A stretch of 64,000 nucleotides of DNA, taken from positions 248,001 through 312,000 of the forward strand of contig JAFCMP010000019.1 in the NCBI GenBank assembly GCA_017506865.1, given 5' to 3'. A model generated the notes under the pieces. The model was not told where the DNA came from, ran no database searches, and saw only the letters and a program-made list of their open reading frames with translations. The position numbers and the translations under genes are program-made. Below are positions 1 to 16,100 of this stretch, in pieces; position 1 is the stretch's first letter, and each line of letters begins with the position of its first letter. This DNA comes from Tribonema minus (lineage: Eukaryota; Sar; Xanthophyceae; Tribonematales; Tribonemataceae).

Positions 1-2556
<2,556 letters not shown>

Positions 2557-2668
2557 ATGGTTGCTGGGCGGGGTCTGCGGCGGCGGTTGGGGAGTTTCAT
2601 GTTGGCTGCTGCAGCTTCGGTGTGCTGCTGCCGGGGCTTCTCACCTGCGGTCCCCTTCATCAATGCTG
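2557..2668 (+). CDS. Candidate first exon with signal-peptide-like leader, gene unknown
   Basis: An ATG in a fair context (gccATGg) opens 37 codons that read as a short Arg-rich start, a hydrophobic stretch (FMLAAAASVCCC) and then RGFSPAVPF. This resembles signal peptide plus transit peptide of a plastid protein. A donor-like G|GTACGTG follows at 2669 (phase 1). A possible acceptor at about 2853 would add only 14 residues before a stop. No downstream exon was recognised up to 3900, so this may be chance. Confidence 0.28.
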
Positions 2669-3928
2669 GTACGTGTGAAAGCCAGCCACTCTGCGTAGAC
2701 TTCAACAAGCGCCAGAGCCGTGCGTTGCCACCTGGCGGCAAACCGTGCTGTATGTATGCAGAGTATGCAAGCCTTGCATCGTGTTGTGACTCACGAGAAC
2801 GCGTGCTATGAATACGCGCACAATCTGACCTCAAAATTCTAAAGAAATCCAGGTGTTGTGCGGCAGCCCGCGAAGTCTGCTTCGCTGCATTTGTAGCGCG
2901 GTCACAGATAGTACATTCACAGTTATCCACTACACTGCTGATGTTCAATGGCAACATGAGTCAGAGCAGTGCCGATGGTGCTGTTGCAGGGGACGACGGT
3001 GTTCCTTGCGCGACACCAAAACTCCCGGCCTTTGGAGTGGCCATAGTTGAAGTGAATGCCAATCTAGCCAGCTGAAGTGAATCCCCAAGATCAAGCCAGC
3101 TGCAGCAGATGAGTTCTTTTGGTGCCTCTGCTGACCGTGGGAGCCGAAGTGCAAGCAACATAAACAGTGCACGAAAACATGCGGGGTCAGCAGGACTTGT
3201 CAACCTCTTCAGTGCATGCCTCTCCACACACAGCCGGCATGCACACAGGCGGTCGTGCGCGCGTGGCGTACGCAAGGCACAATACCAATTCCACAACAGC
3301 GCATCATGCATATGCTTCCTATCCCGCGCCTTCTCCTGGCCCTTGCAAACAGCCTGGTCGGCCTGCTGAGCCACGCTGCCTGATGAAGCGTGCAGCCGTG
3401 CTTATCACAGTCCACCACTGAGTCGCGCCGCACGCCGTACGCTGAGCCATTTCTCATATACGCAGCATCATACATGTATGTAGGCAAGCTCAGCAGCCAT
3501 TTGCCGCACTCTCCGACGCTGAGCTGACAGAACTCGCTGCACGCTGTGAGATCTGAACGCGCCGCTGGCAGCAGTGTTGTTGCCTGGCACCTCAGGTCAC
3601 GCCCGAAGTAACGGTGCAGTTCTCGTGACGCTACTACAAAAACACGGGCCATGTTGCTGACCTTAAGCACCGCCATAACGCTGTTGCTGCAGCTCCAGTA
3701 GCATGCGCCAGCCCCAGCTCACCTCCCCATGATCCGCCATGAATCCTTCCAATCCTTGCATCATTCCCAGCAGCGCCTTCCGCCGCTTCCGTCCCTGAAC
3801 CCCCCGCAACTGCAGTGGCGCGCGCAGCCGTCCAAAGGGGGCACGTGGGGGCTGCTGCAGTGGCGCGCACGGCTGCCCACAGTCGACATACCGCCAGCCC
3901 CCCCTATGCCGCAAGGACTATACATACC
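2669..3928. other. Stretch without recognised gene
   Basis: Several short ORFs overlap on both strands, but none shows a family motif or a convincing exon chain. The part near 3700-3900 has Pro/Arg-biased codons upstream of, and in frame with, the YhbY start. Confidence 0.4.
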
Positions 3929-5048
3929 ATGTCAGCCGCCGAGCAGCCTGCGGCGCCAGCGGAGGGCGCCCTTTCTGGAAAGGAGAAGCGCGCTCTTAGG
4001 GCGCTGGCGGGCGCGCTCAAGGCGGAGAGCCGCCTGTGCACGCTGCAGCTGGGCGCGTCGCTTGCGTCGGCGGCGTTCGTGGCGCAGCTGCGCGACAGCC
4101 TGCGCGCGTTCGAGCTCGTGAACGTGCGCTCGCGCACGCTCGCCAAGAAGGCGGAGTGCAAGGTGAGGGCAGGGCATGCAGCAGCGCTCAGCATTTGGCA
4201 GTTGCGGAGATCGTTGTCGTTTTGGGAACGTGCGCACGCGCACGGTCGCCAAGCAGGCGGAGTGCAAGGTGAGGCGCGCAGCAGTGCTCAGTGAACCGGC
4301 GGTGGTTTGTGATTGCAGGCGCACGAAGGCGGAGTGCAAGGTGAGGCAGACGTCAGCAGCATCAGCGATCGGCGGCAGTTGCGGAGATTGTCTTGTGAAC
4401 GCGCGGGATGCGCACGGTTGGCAAGCAGGCGGAGTGCAATGGTGAGGCAGGGCGGGCGGCAGCAGCGCTCTGTGAGCGGCGGCAGTTGCGGAAATCATCT
4501 TGCTGCTGCGGTCTGGACCAATGGGGTGCGAACATGGGGTACAAGACCCTATTTGCGGCAATCTCGCCCAGTAAGCTAAGAGTAGGTGTCTCTTGGCAGC
4601 AGCAGCGGTGGTTCCATTCAGGATACCGTACTCTATGCTAGGTTCTCGCCTACGGCGAATGGGAGACCAGCGCATCGATGCAGCGCTTGCTACAAGGCAT
4701 CATTGTCGTGTTGCGCAGTGCTCAAGCACGCCAAATGTCATCGCCACATTGCACTGTACTCCTATCGCCACTTGCACGCGCACGATGCTATGTATGACCA
4801 GCAACCATATCTGATGGCGCTGCCGCTGCTGCCCTGCCCGCCGTCTGCACCGCCAGGAGCTGGCCAGCAGTCTGGCTGCAGAAACGGAGAGCGAAATTGT
4901 ACAAGTCGTCGGGCACACGATTCTGCTGTACAGGCGGCGCAGGCGCGGCGAAGAAGCCGGGCGCGATAGCGTCGACATTGAAAAGCAGCTGCGCGTGCGC
5001 GAGGCGCGTGCGCGGGAGGCCGCGGCACGCAACGGCCTGCAGTTCTGA
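3929..5048 (+). CDS. CRM/YhbY-domain RNA-binding protein
   Basis: Two exons, 3929-4162 and 4857-5048, join in phase 0 to give 141 residues. Exon 1 starts in a good context (accATGt) and encodes LSGKEKRALRALAGALK, then the helix-strand core ending AFELVNVRSRTLAKKAECK. Exon 2 supplies SEIVQVVGHTILLYRR, the last strand of the CRM (CRS1/YhbY) fold, and a basic helical tail. Bacterial YhbY binds pre-50S ribosomes; plant CRM proteins bind organellar introns and rRNA. The usual GxxG loop reads LGAS here, so RNA contact may differ. The frame stays open upstream to about 3815 with Arg/Ala-rich residues but no ATG. An upstream exon encoding an organelle leader is possible, since a ctgcag acceptor lies just before. 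Confidence 0.85.
4236..4445 (+). repeat. Three copies of YhbY exon-1 end plus donor inside its intron
   Basis: The end of exon 1 (coding for AKKAECK) plus GTGAGG recurs with donors near 4269, 4341 and 4442. The first two keep GGAGTGCAAG|GTGAGG intact. The third reads GCAAT|GGTGAGG and is decayed. Spacings are 106, 72 and 101 bp, so phase is not preserved here. Confidence 0.9.
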
Positions 5049-8000
5049 GGGCTGCGATCTTGCGGCTAATATACTTTCAAGTATGCTTATTGTGATGTTG
5101 CACTCGGGAAGCCTCCAAGGCGTTCTTGTGGTGGTGTGCGCTCATTGAAGTGCCAAGTGCGGTTGTTTGAAGAAGTACTGACCTGGTGAGATGTGCTGTG
5201 CATTGACGCATTTGCACACCCAGCATGTATATGTATGCGTAGGCCGGATTGTATCCTCATTTCGGCATCTTTTCCATGCTGCTGGCCAGCTGCAAGCCTG
5301 AGTTTGCAATGCACAATGGTGCGCCTCTAGCAGTATGTGTGGTTTCTGAGGTTGTAGAATGGTAGAACATGGAATATGACAGGTGTGGTCATTATGCGCT
5401 TGCTGCTGCGCCTCCCAAGCCCATGCGCCAGACGAACCCAGAGGAGGTCTGGCCCGATCACGTACCCATTTGAGCCTCCTGAAGTTGAAGCATTGAGCAA
5501 CCAGACAGCTGCAATAGCACCGTGCGCATAGGGACAACAGTACACCTTGCGATGCTGCGCAAGCTGAGCACTGCCGCCAGCGCGTGCTGTACACACGGCT
5601 CAAGCGCTGCGCAAGGTGCGCCGCTCGTCTCAAGAGCTCCCGCGTATGTGTGCAAAAACATGCACCATGATGCTGGTGTGTGTTCTCGCCGTGTAGCATC
5701 ACCATTGACATTTGGTGCTGCCGCTGACCGCACAGTGTGTTCCATCATTCAATCAGAGCACTGATGCTGAGCACTGCCGCAGCAGTGCGGAGGGCGGGGG
5801 GGAGGTGGGGGGGACTGCTCTCTCTGAATGCTACTGTGATGCACGCCGAAGAGCTGCCGTCATGAAAGCACTTGGTGCATCTGTAGCCCCAGAGGCACGC
5901 ATTATTGTGTAGCTGACACACAGTTGTCGTGAGAGGCTGTGCGCTGCACATCCGGAGGCATGTGTTCTCATGCAAGATGTGCCGCTAGGTCTGTGGCAAC
6001 CCTTACACATTGCATGCACTGCAGTTCAACCATCATGGCGTCTGGTGACACAGAAGTGCAACCCCGGTCTCCCATCGACGCCTGTGAAGTGCGCTCGTGA
6101 GAGGGCAACATTGGGTCCTACAGATGCACGCGAGATGCTTTCAAAATACACGATGATCAGGAGACCCGACAGTCGCCAAATTCGACAACGGTGATGTCGG
6201 AAACAGCGTTCTTGCTCAGCACACGTCTAGCAGCACCGGGCACGCAAAGTCGGTATCTACAGGCCCGCGACCCTAAACGCTCGTACTTCCATCAGCGTCA
6301 GCAGCACGTCATCGTGAACAGTGACATTGGCCAGTAATAATAATGCTGAAAAGTACGCAGTGCGCAACTGCGCTGCAGGAGTAATCAGATGGCACGCACG
6401 GAAAGAGCAGCAGCCACGAGGGTAGAACGTGCACCGCAAAAACGGTCGTGTGGTCTCATTGTTGCCTGCAATTGAAGCGTGCAAGCGGGACGAAGCTTCC
6501 TGCGCGAGCTGCTCTGTAAGCATCATCGTTGACGGCGGAGGTGATGCGCAGTGGTCCTGCCCTTGTACAAGAACGTATTCTGAAGGATCGCCTCTCGATC
6601 CGTAGATGCGACTGCGCTTGCTGGGTGGGAATCCAGACCCCAGAACTAAGGCACACACATTTACAGCAACACAAATACTTATCAAGTGCACGCGCGGCGT
6701 CCTGAGGCAGGAGGTGCGCGCCGCACTGGAGCCTTGCTGAGCAAAAAGGCCTCTGCTGCACGCCGATGAAGCTGTTGACACAACATGATCTTGCATACAT
6801 ATCTTGCCTTACTTCATAACCAAGCAGCCTCGCCGATGGTAGCGCCTAGCGCCCCCCCCGCTGCAGCATGCAGAGCGAAGCTCCTGCCGTAAAATCTGGC
6901 AGTTCGTCCACTCCTGGGAGCTGGAGCTGTTGGCGACGATGAGGGAGCCGGCGACGGTAGCTGCTTGTCTGCCAAGGCGGTGGAGCAAGGGGAGCTATCG
7001 AGCTCATGCCAACTGTCGTCGTCCTCTGGAAAGCAGGGCAGGCCTCCAGCAGGCGCAAAGGAGCTAAAAGATGAGCAGTAGCCCCCCATCTGTGTGCCCT
7101 CGTCCGATGGAAGTAGTGCGGTCGCCAACGGAGCAGATCAGGACGTGTGGCGGGACGTGTGGCGCAGGCCGATGGCCTGTCTGCGCTCTGATGTAAAGAT
7201 TGAGCTTCGTTCTTGGGGATATCCCCAAGCTCCGTTTGCCGATGATCATCTCACACACTGGTCAACTGACTGCCCGGAGCTCTATTATTCAGATCGGGGA
7301 CGCAGCCCAACGGAGAAGCGGTCGGGGAAATCCTCAGCTGGCGAGAGGACTCACCGCTGATTCCGTCGCTGCCCAATGGTCATTGGCATCGCGCGAGACA
7401 TTCATACCTGATGAACTACATCATAGCTCTGCGCCAACCAGTGCAAGCAAGCAAGCAAGAGCGTGGCTCCACCCATCTAGGTCCGGCTCCCCAGCTGGAA
7501 GCGGTTGGAACTTTCTCGGAGCCCGAGAACGGGGGGGACGCGAGGAACTGGGGTGACAGACAGTTGTTGGTGCGCTAGTTGTTGATATCGATGTGCGATG
7601 GCATCACTTTTGAAGGCAAGCTGAGAAGTTGTGCGTGTACACAGGTCCACATCGAGCCTTGTAAAGTGGCGTCAGGAATATTACCATCAAGGATGACATG
7701 ATCGGGGGAGTCGTGATCTGTAGGCCATAAGAGCAAACGAGCATCATCGTCATCGCAATTGGCAAGAAGAAATGCAATGCCAGGTTGCCTGACACTGCAA
7801 AAGATAATGCACTTGCTTGCGTAGTCCACATGGCTCATGTTGTGGAAGCTATTGCGTCCCCTGTATGGAGCTCAGCATTGTTTTTTGATAAATGCCCACA
7901 TCATCCTCACTGCCACTAGCTAGCGCTGCACACTCCTGTGCAGGAGTGCCCACGGTCATGATGCATGTTCATTGGCTGCTTTAGCTCCCCCCGTTGCGTC

Positions 8001-8820
8001 AGCCTGTGCGCCATTGAAGACATGCATCAATGCCTGAAGTCCTCGTGCCTGGATCAACAGTTGCCCCTCGTGCGCTGTGCTGAGCACTGTCACGAGTGCA
8101 TGCCCCCCCTGCCCCCCTCCCCGGCCGGCCCGTGTGCCTCAGCTTCACCACCAATTAGCTATGGATGCAGAAGCACTGAAACGTTGCTGAATACCGTCTG
8201 ACCATCAGGTCCTCAGGTGGTTCCTCCTCCACCCTCCTGCTGCCGATGCGCACCCTCCACCCCGCCCTCAAACTTCTGCCTAAACTTCTGCTGTGAGACC
8301 GCCCTTTGCCAGCTGGCACCCCGTACCCTCCCTCTGCATCCCTTCTGTCAGCAGGCGAAGGCGAACGACCAACAGGTCGTGCACTGGCGGACAACCAACA
8401 AGTTGTGCACTGGCGGCTGTGTGCCTCGGCTTGCCGAGTCTTATGTGGGCAGCACAATGCCGCGCAGCGGTTGCTCATGCCCAAGAGCACTCAGGAAAGC
8501 GGTTTTGCGCCGCCCCCTGCTCTCACAACTCGTTACCCCGCTGCAAGCCAGAGAGGGCGCTTGCAACACCAGACGCCAGTTGCCCTCAGCGCACTCCCCT
8601 CCCCCCTCCCCACAAGACCCGTCACCTTGTTTGGCACTAGCGGCGTGGGCATGAGATTGGCCTTTTAGAAGCGCTGCAGCCACCTGCGCCCGCCACCAGC
8701 GCCAGCAGACCCCCCCCCAGCGCCTGCCCGCCCACCCATCGCAATGCTACGCGCAGGCTCCACTCCGCCTGCACCCGCCGCAGGCCCCAGCAGACCCCAC
8801 ACATGCCAGGGTTCTGTCGA
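5049..8820. other. About 3.8 kb without a recognised gene
   Basis: Open frames such as 6257-6796 (minus, 179 codons) and 6814-7128 (minus) carry no motif, membrane segment or splice pattern I can defend. Base composition is more even than in the genes. 8100-8800 is pyrimidine-rich on the plus strand, which is the 3' flank of the translin-TRAX gene. Confidence 0.45.
8690..8770 (-). repeat. Copy of the end of the translin-TRAX coding sequence, past its stop
   Basis: Downstream of the stop codon at 8821, a degenerate copy of the last exon's 3' part appears. It reads SLRVALRWVGGQALGGG against SLRAASGWAGGRALGAGG in the real exon. Here exon-edge copying has reached the 3' flank as well as an intron. 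Confidence 0.7.
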
Positions 8821-9990
8821 TTAAGCACCCTCAGGGGGCTCCTCGTCCATGCCCCCCGCGCCCAGCGCGCGCCCCCCCGCCCACCCCGATGCTGCGCGCA
8901 GGCTCAGCTCCAGGTGCGCACTCTGCAGCTTGCGGTACGTCTGGTTGAGCGCGCCCATCTTGCGCCCGAGGGTGCCGCCGTACGCGCCCTCGTCGAGCCG
9001 CATCTGCTGCGCCTCCGACTGGACGCGGCTCACCACCTGCGGAGCGGCGATAAGTGTTGCGGGGGGGGGGGGGGGGGTGCTGAGCGCTGCATTTACTGTA
9101 CGCGCCGTCGTCGAGGCGCATCTGCTGCGCCTCCGACTGGACGCGGCTCACGACCTGCGGGGTGCATTTTTGGTAAAAGTATGTGTGATGTGAGTGGCTG
9201 CCTGGTTGGGAACTTAGGAAGGCTGGCTCACGACGTGCGGGGGGGCGATGACTGCGTGCGGGAAAGGCGCGCGTTCTGCTGCGCCTCCGATTGGACGCGG
9301 CTCACGACCTGCGGAGCGGTGATGAGTGTTTCAAGTGTGGGGGGGGTGCTGAGCGCTGCATTCAAGGAACACGTGAGGGGACGGGCTGCCTGGTCGGGAG
9401 AATGTCTGGCTCACGACGTGCGGGGCGGCAACGAGTGCATGCGGGGAAGGCGCATGTGCTGAGCGCTGCCTTTTGTGTACGTGCGTGTGAGGTGACTGGG
9501 TGCCTGGTTGAGAGAGTCTGGCTCACGACGCGCCGAGCAACGATGCGTGTGCTGAGCGCTGTGCTCATGTAGGTAAGGGAGGGGTTGCGTGTGAGGTGAC
9601 TGGCTGCCTGGTTGGGGAAAAGTCTGGCTCACGACGTGCGAATCGATGATGAGTGTTCAGGGGCGCGTGTGCTGAGCGTTGTGGTGATGCAGCGCGCCTT
9701 GTCGTTGGTGCATCCATGTAATGGTGGCAGCGGGGGCTAGGGTTAGGTTTAGCATAGGTTAGAATAAGGTTTCAGTTGCAGCTGGGGCAGTTCACGGGGG
9801 ACAACGCTCACCGCAAAGCACACTATCACAAAGGCGGTCAGGTCGCACCCTCATCTAAGTGGCATCTGCGTACCGGTCTGCAACAGCAGCCTCGTGCTAG
9901 CGCAGCATGCGCGCGCCAACAGTGTCACAGCTCAACACAGCACGACGCGCGTGTGACAACCGCTTCTGCGCAGCTCACGGCCGCAGCAGC

Positions 9991-10054
<64 letters not shown>

Positions 10055-10116
10055 GCCGCAGCACCAGCACCATTACCACGACCACCACCACCACCAGCAG
10101 CAGCAGCAGCAGCGAC

Positions 10117-10165
<49 letters not shown>

Positions 10166-13100
10166 CTCACCTCGAGGCACCGCGACACGGCGGCCAGGTC
10201 GCGCTTCGTCGCCTGAGCAATGCCGTAGCGGTTGACTTCTCCCGTGAAGTCCAGCACTGCGCAGCGGCGCGATGCGCGACGCAGCGAGCTTCATCGCGTC
10301 AGAGTCAATGGCGCACTGTGGCGCACGAGACAGGCGCACAGAAAAGACATGCGGACATTGCCCAGGGATGGCGCTCGCGCCGTGATGGCGAGAGCAACAA
10401 ACAGCAGATCTCCCCTGTGTCCCCCCGGGGAGGGCCATCTGAGCGCAGTCATGACGCGAGACGACGCGAGCCATGGCACGCTTTCTCGTTTCAGGTTCAC
10501 CGAGGCGTAAGGCAGTACGTGGTAGAATGGCAGCAGCGGCGTGCAAGTACCGTCTGCCGCTGCAACAACGCTTGCGCTTTCAAGGCTATCGGCGCCATGA
10601 AAGGAGGCTGTGAGCGGGCTTGAGTCCAGGATGTAATGCAGTGAATACGTCAAGGCGATTGCTTGTAGGTCGCATGGACGTGGCACCTGGGCCGTGTGAG
10701 TGCGCGACGATGGCAAGCAAGGGCGCGGCGAACGTAACAGCAATGAAGCCGGCAAGTTCCCCTGGCAGGTTTCGCAGCATGCCAGAGACATGGGTCAGCT
10801 GCTGTACAGCAGAAGGGGGTGCGTACTGACACGCCCGAACACGACAAATGGCCGTGTTGTCGTGAGTCACATCGAGGTTGGTCGTCATCACCAGGCGCTG
10901 TGCATTTGACGGCAGGCGATGAGAGGCAATCGATGCTTTACTTATGGCCATTGAAACTGCGCCTCTGATCCGCGCTCTCGTCATTCGAGGAGATCACATC
11001 ATGTGGAAGCAGCGCTCCGCAGGCGCGAGGCTCTGCGCATTCATTGAGGAACTCAGCGCAGGTGCGATTGACATGCGTGTACTTGGGGTATACACACATA
11101 TCCATGCATGTACACAGTGTATACTTGAAGTATACTCACATGTTCCCGTATAAACGTAAACATCGTTCGCATATTGGTGCAGCACACACACGCTGATATC
11201 TGACACCGATGTCCCTACGCCCAGCAGATCCAGTGCTAGTTGTCATGACCGGCACCGAGGATGGAATATCCTTACAACGCAACAAACAAGTTGCAAGGGA
11301 CCCTATCGCTGACAGTTGTGACCAGTACCAAGGATGGCTGTTTCGCATAGAGTAACCGACAATTTGCCAGGGACGCCCGCATCAAAACTCGATTAAATTG
11401 ATTGACGTTGATAGATTGAATTTCATTGAACGAATTGATATATTGATTCAATTGATTAAAACGTCATCACATGCATATACATACATACCTCCGCCCATGT
11501 ACTCGACGTCGTTGACGAGCGGCAACTCGCTGCGCGGGGGGATCGCGCCGGTCTCCAGCCACCGCGCCAGCACCATCTGCGTCAGGCAGCGCAACGGCGA
11601 GCGGCGCTGTTGGAATATAGACCTCGCTCATATTGTAGTGTTTGATTCAGTATCAGCACTCATCAGTTGTGTGTGACGTCGTCAGCCACCGCCAGCACCA
11701 TCTGCGGGGCGAGATGGCGGGCGCGGCGCATTGCTGAGCGCTGGCGCATGATGCTCAACGGTGTATACCTAGTTACATACATGCCCTCTCCGCGCAAACA
11801 CCACAATTCGGAGGTGCATGATGCGCGGCGGTGTATACCTAGCTACATCCCGCGACGGTGTATACCTAGCAACATCCCTTCACCGTGCAAACACCACAAT
11901 CTGCAGGCAGCGCACTGTGTGGCGGCAGGCGGCGTATTGCTGAGCACTGGCACGTGATGCGCAACTGTAGGATGGCACGATATGTAGTTGCATACCCCTT
12001 GTGAAAGTGGAGGGGGGGGCACATGTGACACGACAGGAAGAGGGTTGCGCGTGGGATGGGAGTATTCGTCACTTCTCGCGATCGGGCCATCGCTGATTGG
12101 CACCCAGCCACAGACCCATCAGTTCAACTTGAAGTTCATCACGCCACAGCGCGCTCACCCCCTCCGCGTACTCCTCCAGGCACGAGCTGAACGCGCCCGC
12201 GCGCAGCTCCGGCGACGCCGCGACGTCCGGCGCGATCGCCGCCGCGCGCTGCGCCGCGTCCGCCAGCTGCGCCGCGCCGCCGGCGGCGTCGCCGCGCAGC
12301 AGCGCCGACACGGCGTTCTTGGCGAGGCGCTGCACGTCGCGCGTGCGCTTAATGATTAGCTCGCGCCTGCGGCAGCGCGGGTGCGGACGGAGGTGCAGCG
12401 CAGCGCGCGGTGTGAGCGTATTGCTGAGCGCTGCAGGAGTTGCGAGCGGCGCGGGAGGTGCGGGCGGCGCGGCGGCATTGCGGGGCGCGTGCGGTGGTGA
12501 GGGGCGTGCGTGCGGGGCCTGTGTGATGGCGAGATGTCAGTTTGGCGAGAGCAGCACCTGCGCCGCTGCCGCAGCAGCAGCAGCAGCAGCGGCGGCAGCA
12601 GCAGCGTCAGCAAGCAGCGCCCGCGGTGACGACGTGGTGTCGCTGAGCTGCTGCACGTCGCGCACGTGCATGGCGGAGAGGCTATGCCCTGCGTTTCGCG
12701 CAACGATGTGGAAAAAAACTGCGCCGTAACAGCGTGTCAGGAGGCGCCACCCGACGCAGTGGTCACGCTGCCGCCGCAGGGCCACTTGTGAAGGCGTAGA
12801 AGCAGTGCTGCAAAGTGGCGTGGAAGAGCGTCAACGCAAACTTTGTTAACCTTAACCCTAACCCTGGGACCTGACCCTAACCTAACCCTACGGCTTGCAC
12901 CAACAGCCACCCGAAGGCAAAATGCGGCGGGCTTTGTCCCCTCTCCCCCTTCCCCCCCCCCCCGCCCCGCCCCCGCCGACAGAGCGAGACTGGCGTCAGT
13001 GTCACCGCTGAAAATGTGGGGCAGGGTACGACAAGGGCTTAGGGCGAGCGCATGTCGGGGCCCTGGATCCATACTCACGTATTCATACGCATGGTGACGC

Positions 13101-16100
13101 GGCTTCAGCCACACTGACAGATGAACCGCGCAGGCCAGCGACAAGCGCTGAGTCAGTGCTCCGACGAGACGCCCCCTGAAACACCGCACCCCAACTCCAC
13201 GCGACTCAGCCTCTGACTCGCGCGACTCATACCCCTACCTGTCCGTCGTGCGGTCCATCTCCTCGCGGATGGCGGCGAACTCCGCGGGGTCCAGCCTGTC
13301 TTCAACATCAACTTCAACATTGACGGCCGCTGCGTCACCGCCGCCGCCGCCGTCGCCCACCAGCGCGAGCTGAAAGCGCACGTCGCCGACGCGCTGCACG
13401 CTGTACTTGACGCCGTCGTACTTGCGGCGCAGCGGGCCGTTGCGGTAGTCGAGCTGTGTCGTACAGCGGCGTGAGGGTGAGGCAAGCGCAGAGGCAGCGC
13501 ATGCGTCTGCAGGGCGTGGTGCTGCCAGGCAGGCGCGTGGCGCCGTAGTCGTGAGGGCGTTGTGTGAAACAACACGCAAAACGCGCTGCGCTGGCGGCCG
13601 CACAATCCGCGCCTGCGCATACTCAGGTGTTTGCTGGTGCGTGCTCTATTAGACCACTTCTCGAAGCCTGTGTGCTTTGAAGCATGTAGCGCCCACGCAA
13701 GTGAGTGTTTCAACGCTGCATCAGCGCCGTTGCGGTACTCCAGCTGCGCCGTGCGGCGGCGGCGGCGGCGTGAGGGTGAAGCGGACGCGCACGAGCGCAG
13801 CGGCGGCGCATGCACGCGGATGCACGCGGGTGCGCAGCAGCACATGCGCGCATCATCGCCATGAGGGCGTCGTGACAACACGCAAGACGCGCTGCGCTGA
13901 CGGCGGCACCATCCGGCCCGCGCATGGATCGATGTCCGCTGGGGCGTTATTAGACCAGTTCTCGAAGCCTGTGTGGACTTTGTACGTAGCGCCCACGCAA
14001 GCGAGCTTTGCATGACTGAGCGATGCTGGATCAGCGCCGTCGACATGCGCGCCGGCGTCGACGGACGCGCGCGCACCGCCGCGCGCGCAACGCTGCAGCG
14101 GTGCTCAACACGGCGACGTCGTGCACGCGGCGCGGCGAATCAGCGTATTGGCGGCAACCACGATCGCACGCTGTGCTGCAGGGCAAAGCTGCAGGCCACT
14201 GTGGTGGAGCCGCACCGCACGATTGGCGAAAGTAGACGGTGGCTGAGTGGTGGCTGCAGCACCGCAGCCTGCGCAGCGTGAGGCCATCGCGCAAGGGTTC
14301 TGCCCGCTGTGGCAGCGTCAACAACGATGGTGACACGCACGGCGGGTCCGAGAGAAGCGCCGATGGTCGCAATGCGTGCATGATGGCTCCCACCAATGAT
14401 CACAAAGACACATGGTGTCCGCGCGCTGCATGCTGCACTTCAAGTCTTCGGTACTCGCGCAGCGGGGCGGCGCAACAATTGAGGTTCCATAGGCGGTATC
14501 GGGCAGGTGCAAGGGGCCACAGGCAATGTATATCTGCTGTAATGGTGGCGGCTGCTCGCGACAGCGGCTCACCTGCTGTAGCTGGTTGCTGAGGGCGACG
14601 ACGTTGGCGTGCGCAAACTCCACGCTGGTGCGGTCAATGGCCGCCGCCCGCCCGATGCTGATGGGTATGTAGGCAAAAGACGATGATTGGAAAAACAGGA
14701 TGAGTTGGTGCGACGGTATATGCGCAGGTGCTGAGACAGTAACGAGTGCAAACTCAGCAGGTGTGGCAACGTGCATATGTGGCGTGCGCAAACTCGACGC
14801 TGGTGCGGTCGATGGCTGCCGCCCGCCCGATGCTGATGCGCAGGCAGGTAGCAATGCGATCATTGGAATCAGGGTCAGCATATGCGACAGCTCATGCGCA
14901 GGAGCATATGCGACAGTGTATGCGCAGGTACTGAGACAAAAGAGATCGCAACTCAGCAGATGTGACCATTCAAGTCACGTGCAGATGTGCCGCGCACCTG
15001 AATCACTAGTCAACTTCAAGTGGCACATCGCTGATTGCGGTACTGGAGTCGTTAAAGAGGCGCTTTTGACGCATCTGGTGTAGATGACCAACACAGGTAC
15101 CAATTCAATGCCCTTAAATGGTGACAATCAGCCGATACAACAATGTATGCCATGCACACATGGCATCCAACAGTCTGCTGGCAACTTCAAGCGGAGAGTC
15201 ACCAATCCGTACACGGGCGCCCAGCTGCTGCAGCAGCCAAAACTGACCGGCAGCGCTTCGTCATCGTTCATGGCCGATGATGGCGCTGCGGCGCTGGCTG
15301 TCCCGACAGTGTCAACTCTCAATGCCGCAGCCCACATACGCATTTCCCTACTGCTGTCGCACGCAACTCACTACAAGCTGACTGATCCGCGGTGCATACA
15401 CTACATAGTGCTGGATGCCCGTACGTTGGCGCCAGGCTCACGGTAGCAGCTAGCGCCAACAAAGGCGACCAGCAGGTGGTGACACGAAGTACAGCGCGCA
15501 CTTGCCTTTGCACACTGAAAAACATCGAAGTTGTCATTCCACTTGAGTGTGGGCGCTCCGCCTACCAGTGTTGAATCATAACTCGAGCGGCCGAATTTGT
15601 CAACTCCGCCGCTGCTACTGACCCCGACCGCAACGCTACGTGAATAGCCCCATACGCATCGCGCGCGGTCTGCATATGACACCAGGCGAAACAGCACCTT
15701 TGGGTTGAGAAATCACAGAGAACTCACAGAGAGTTCACAGCGAGTGCACCGCGAGTTCACAGCGACGCACGAGTACACGCATGTAGCGCGACAGCTCCTG
15801 CACCAGTGAGCAGCACGCGCCAATGTACTCCGCGCCGGTGAGCTGGAACGCGCCCAGTGCTGAGAGTCCACAAAGAGTTGACAGCGAGTTCACAGCGACG
15901 CGCGAGTACGCACCTGTAGCGCGACAGCTCCTGCACCAGCGAGCAGCACGCGCCAATGTACTCCGCGCCAGTGAACTGGAACCCCCCCAGTGCCTGCCGC
16001 ACTGCCGCCAGCGAGAACACCTTTCCTGTCAACAAAAAGTGGCTGAAGGCGGCGGCGGATATCATGTCCTCGAACCCCTGCGCATTCGCCTCTCGCATAG

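Noticed and set aside
3815..3928. N-terminal extension of the YhbY protein as a mitochondrial leader
   Set aside because: The frame is open and Arg-rich but contains no ATG; it would need an unseen upstream exon.
6257..6796. 179-codon minus-strand frame as a gene
   Set aside because: No family motif, no hydrophobic pattern, and codon composition no different from neighbouring non-coding frames.
9925..10257. Poly-Ala/poly-Ser proteins around the CAG tract
   Set aside because: Frames exist in every phase of the trinucleotide repeat, so they carry no evidence of coding beyond exon 7.
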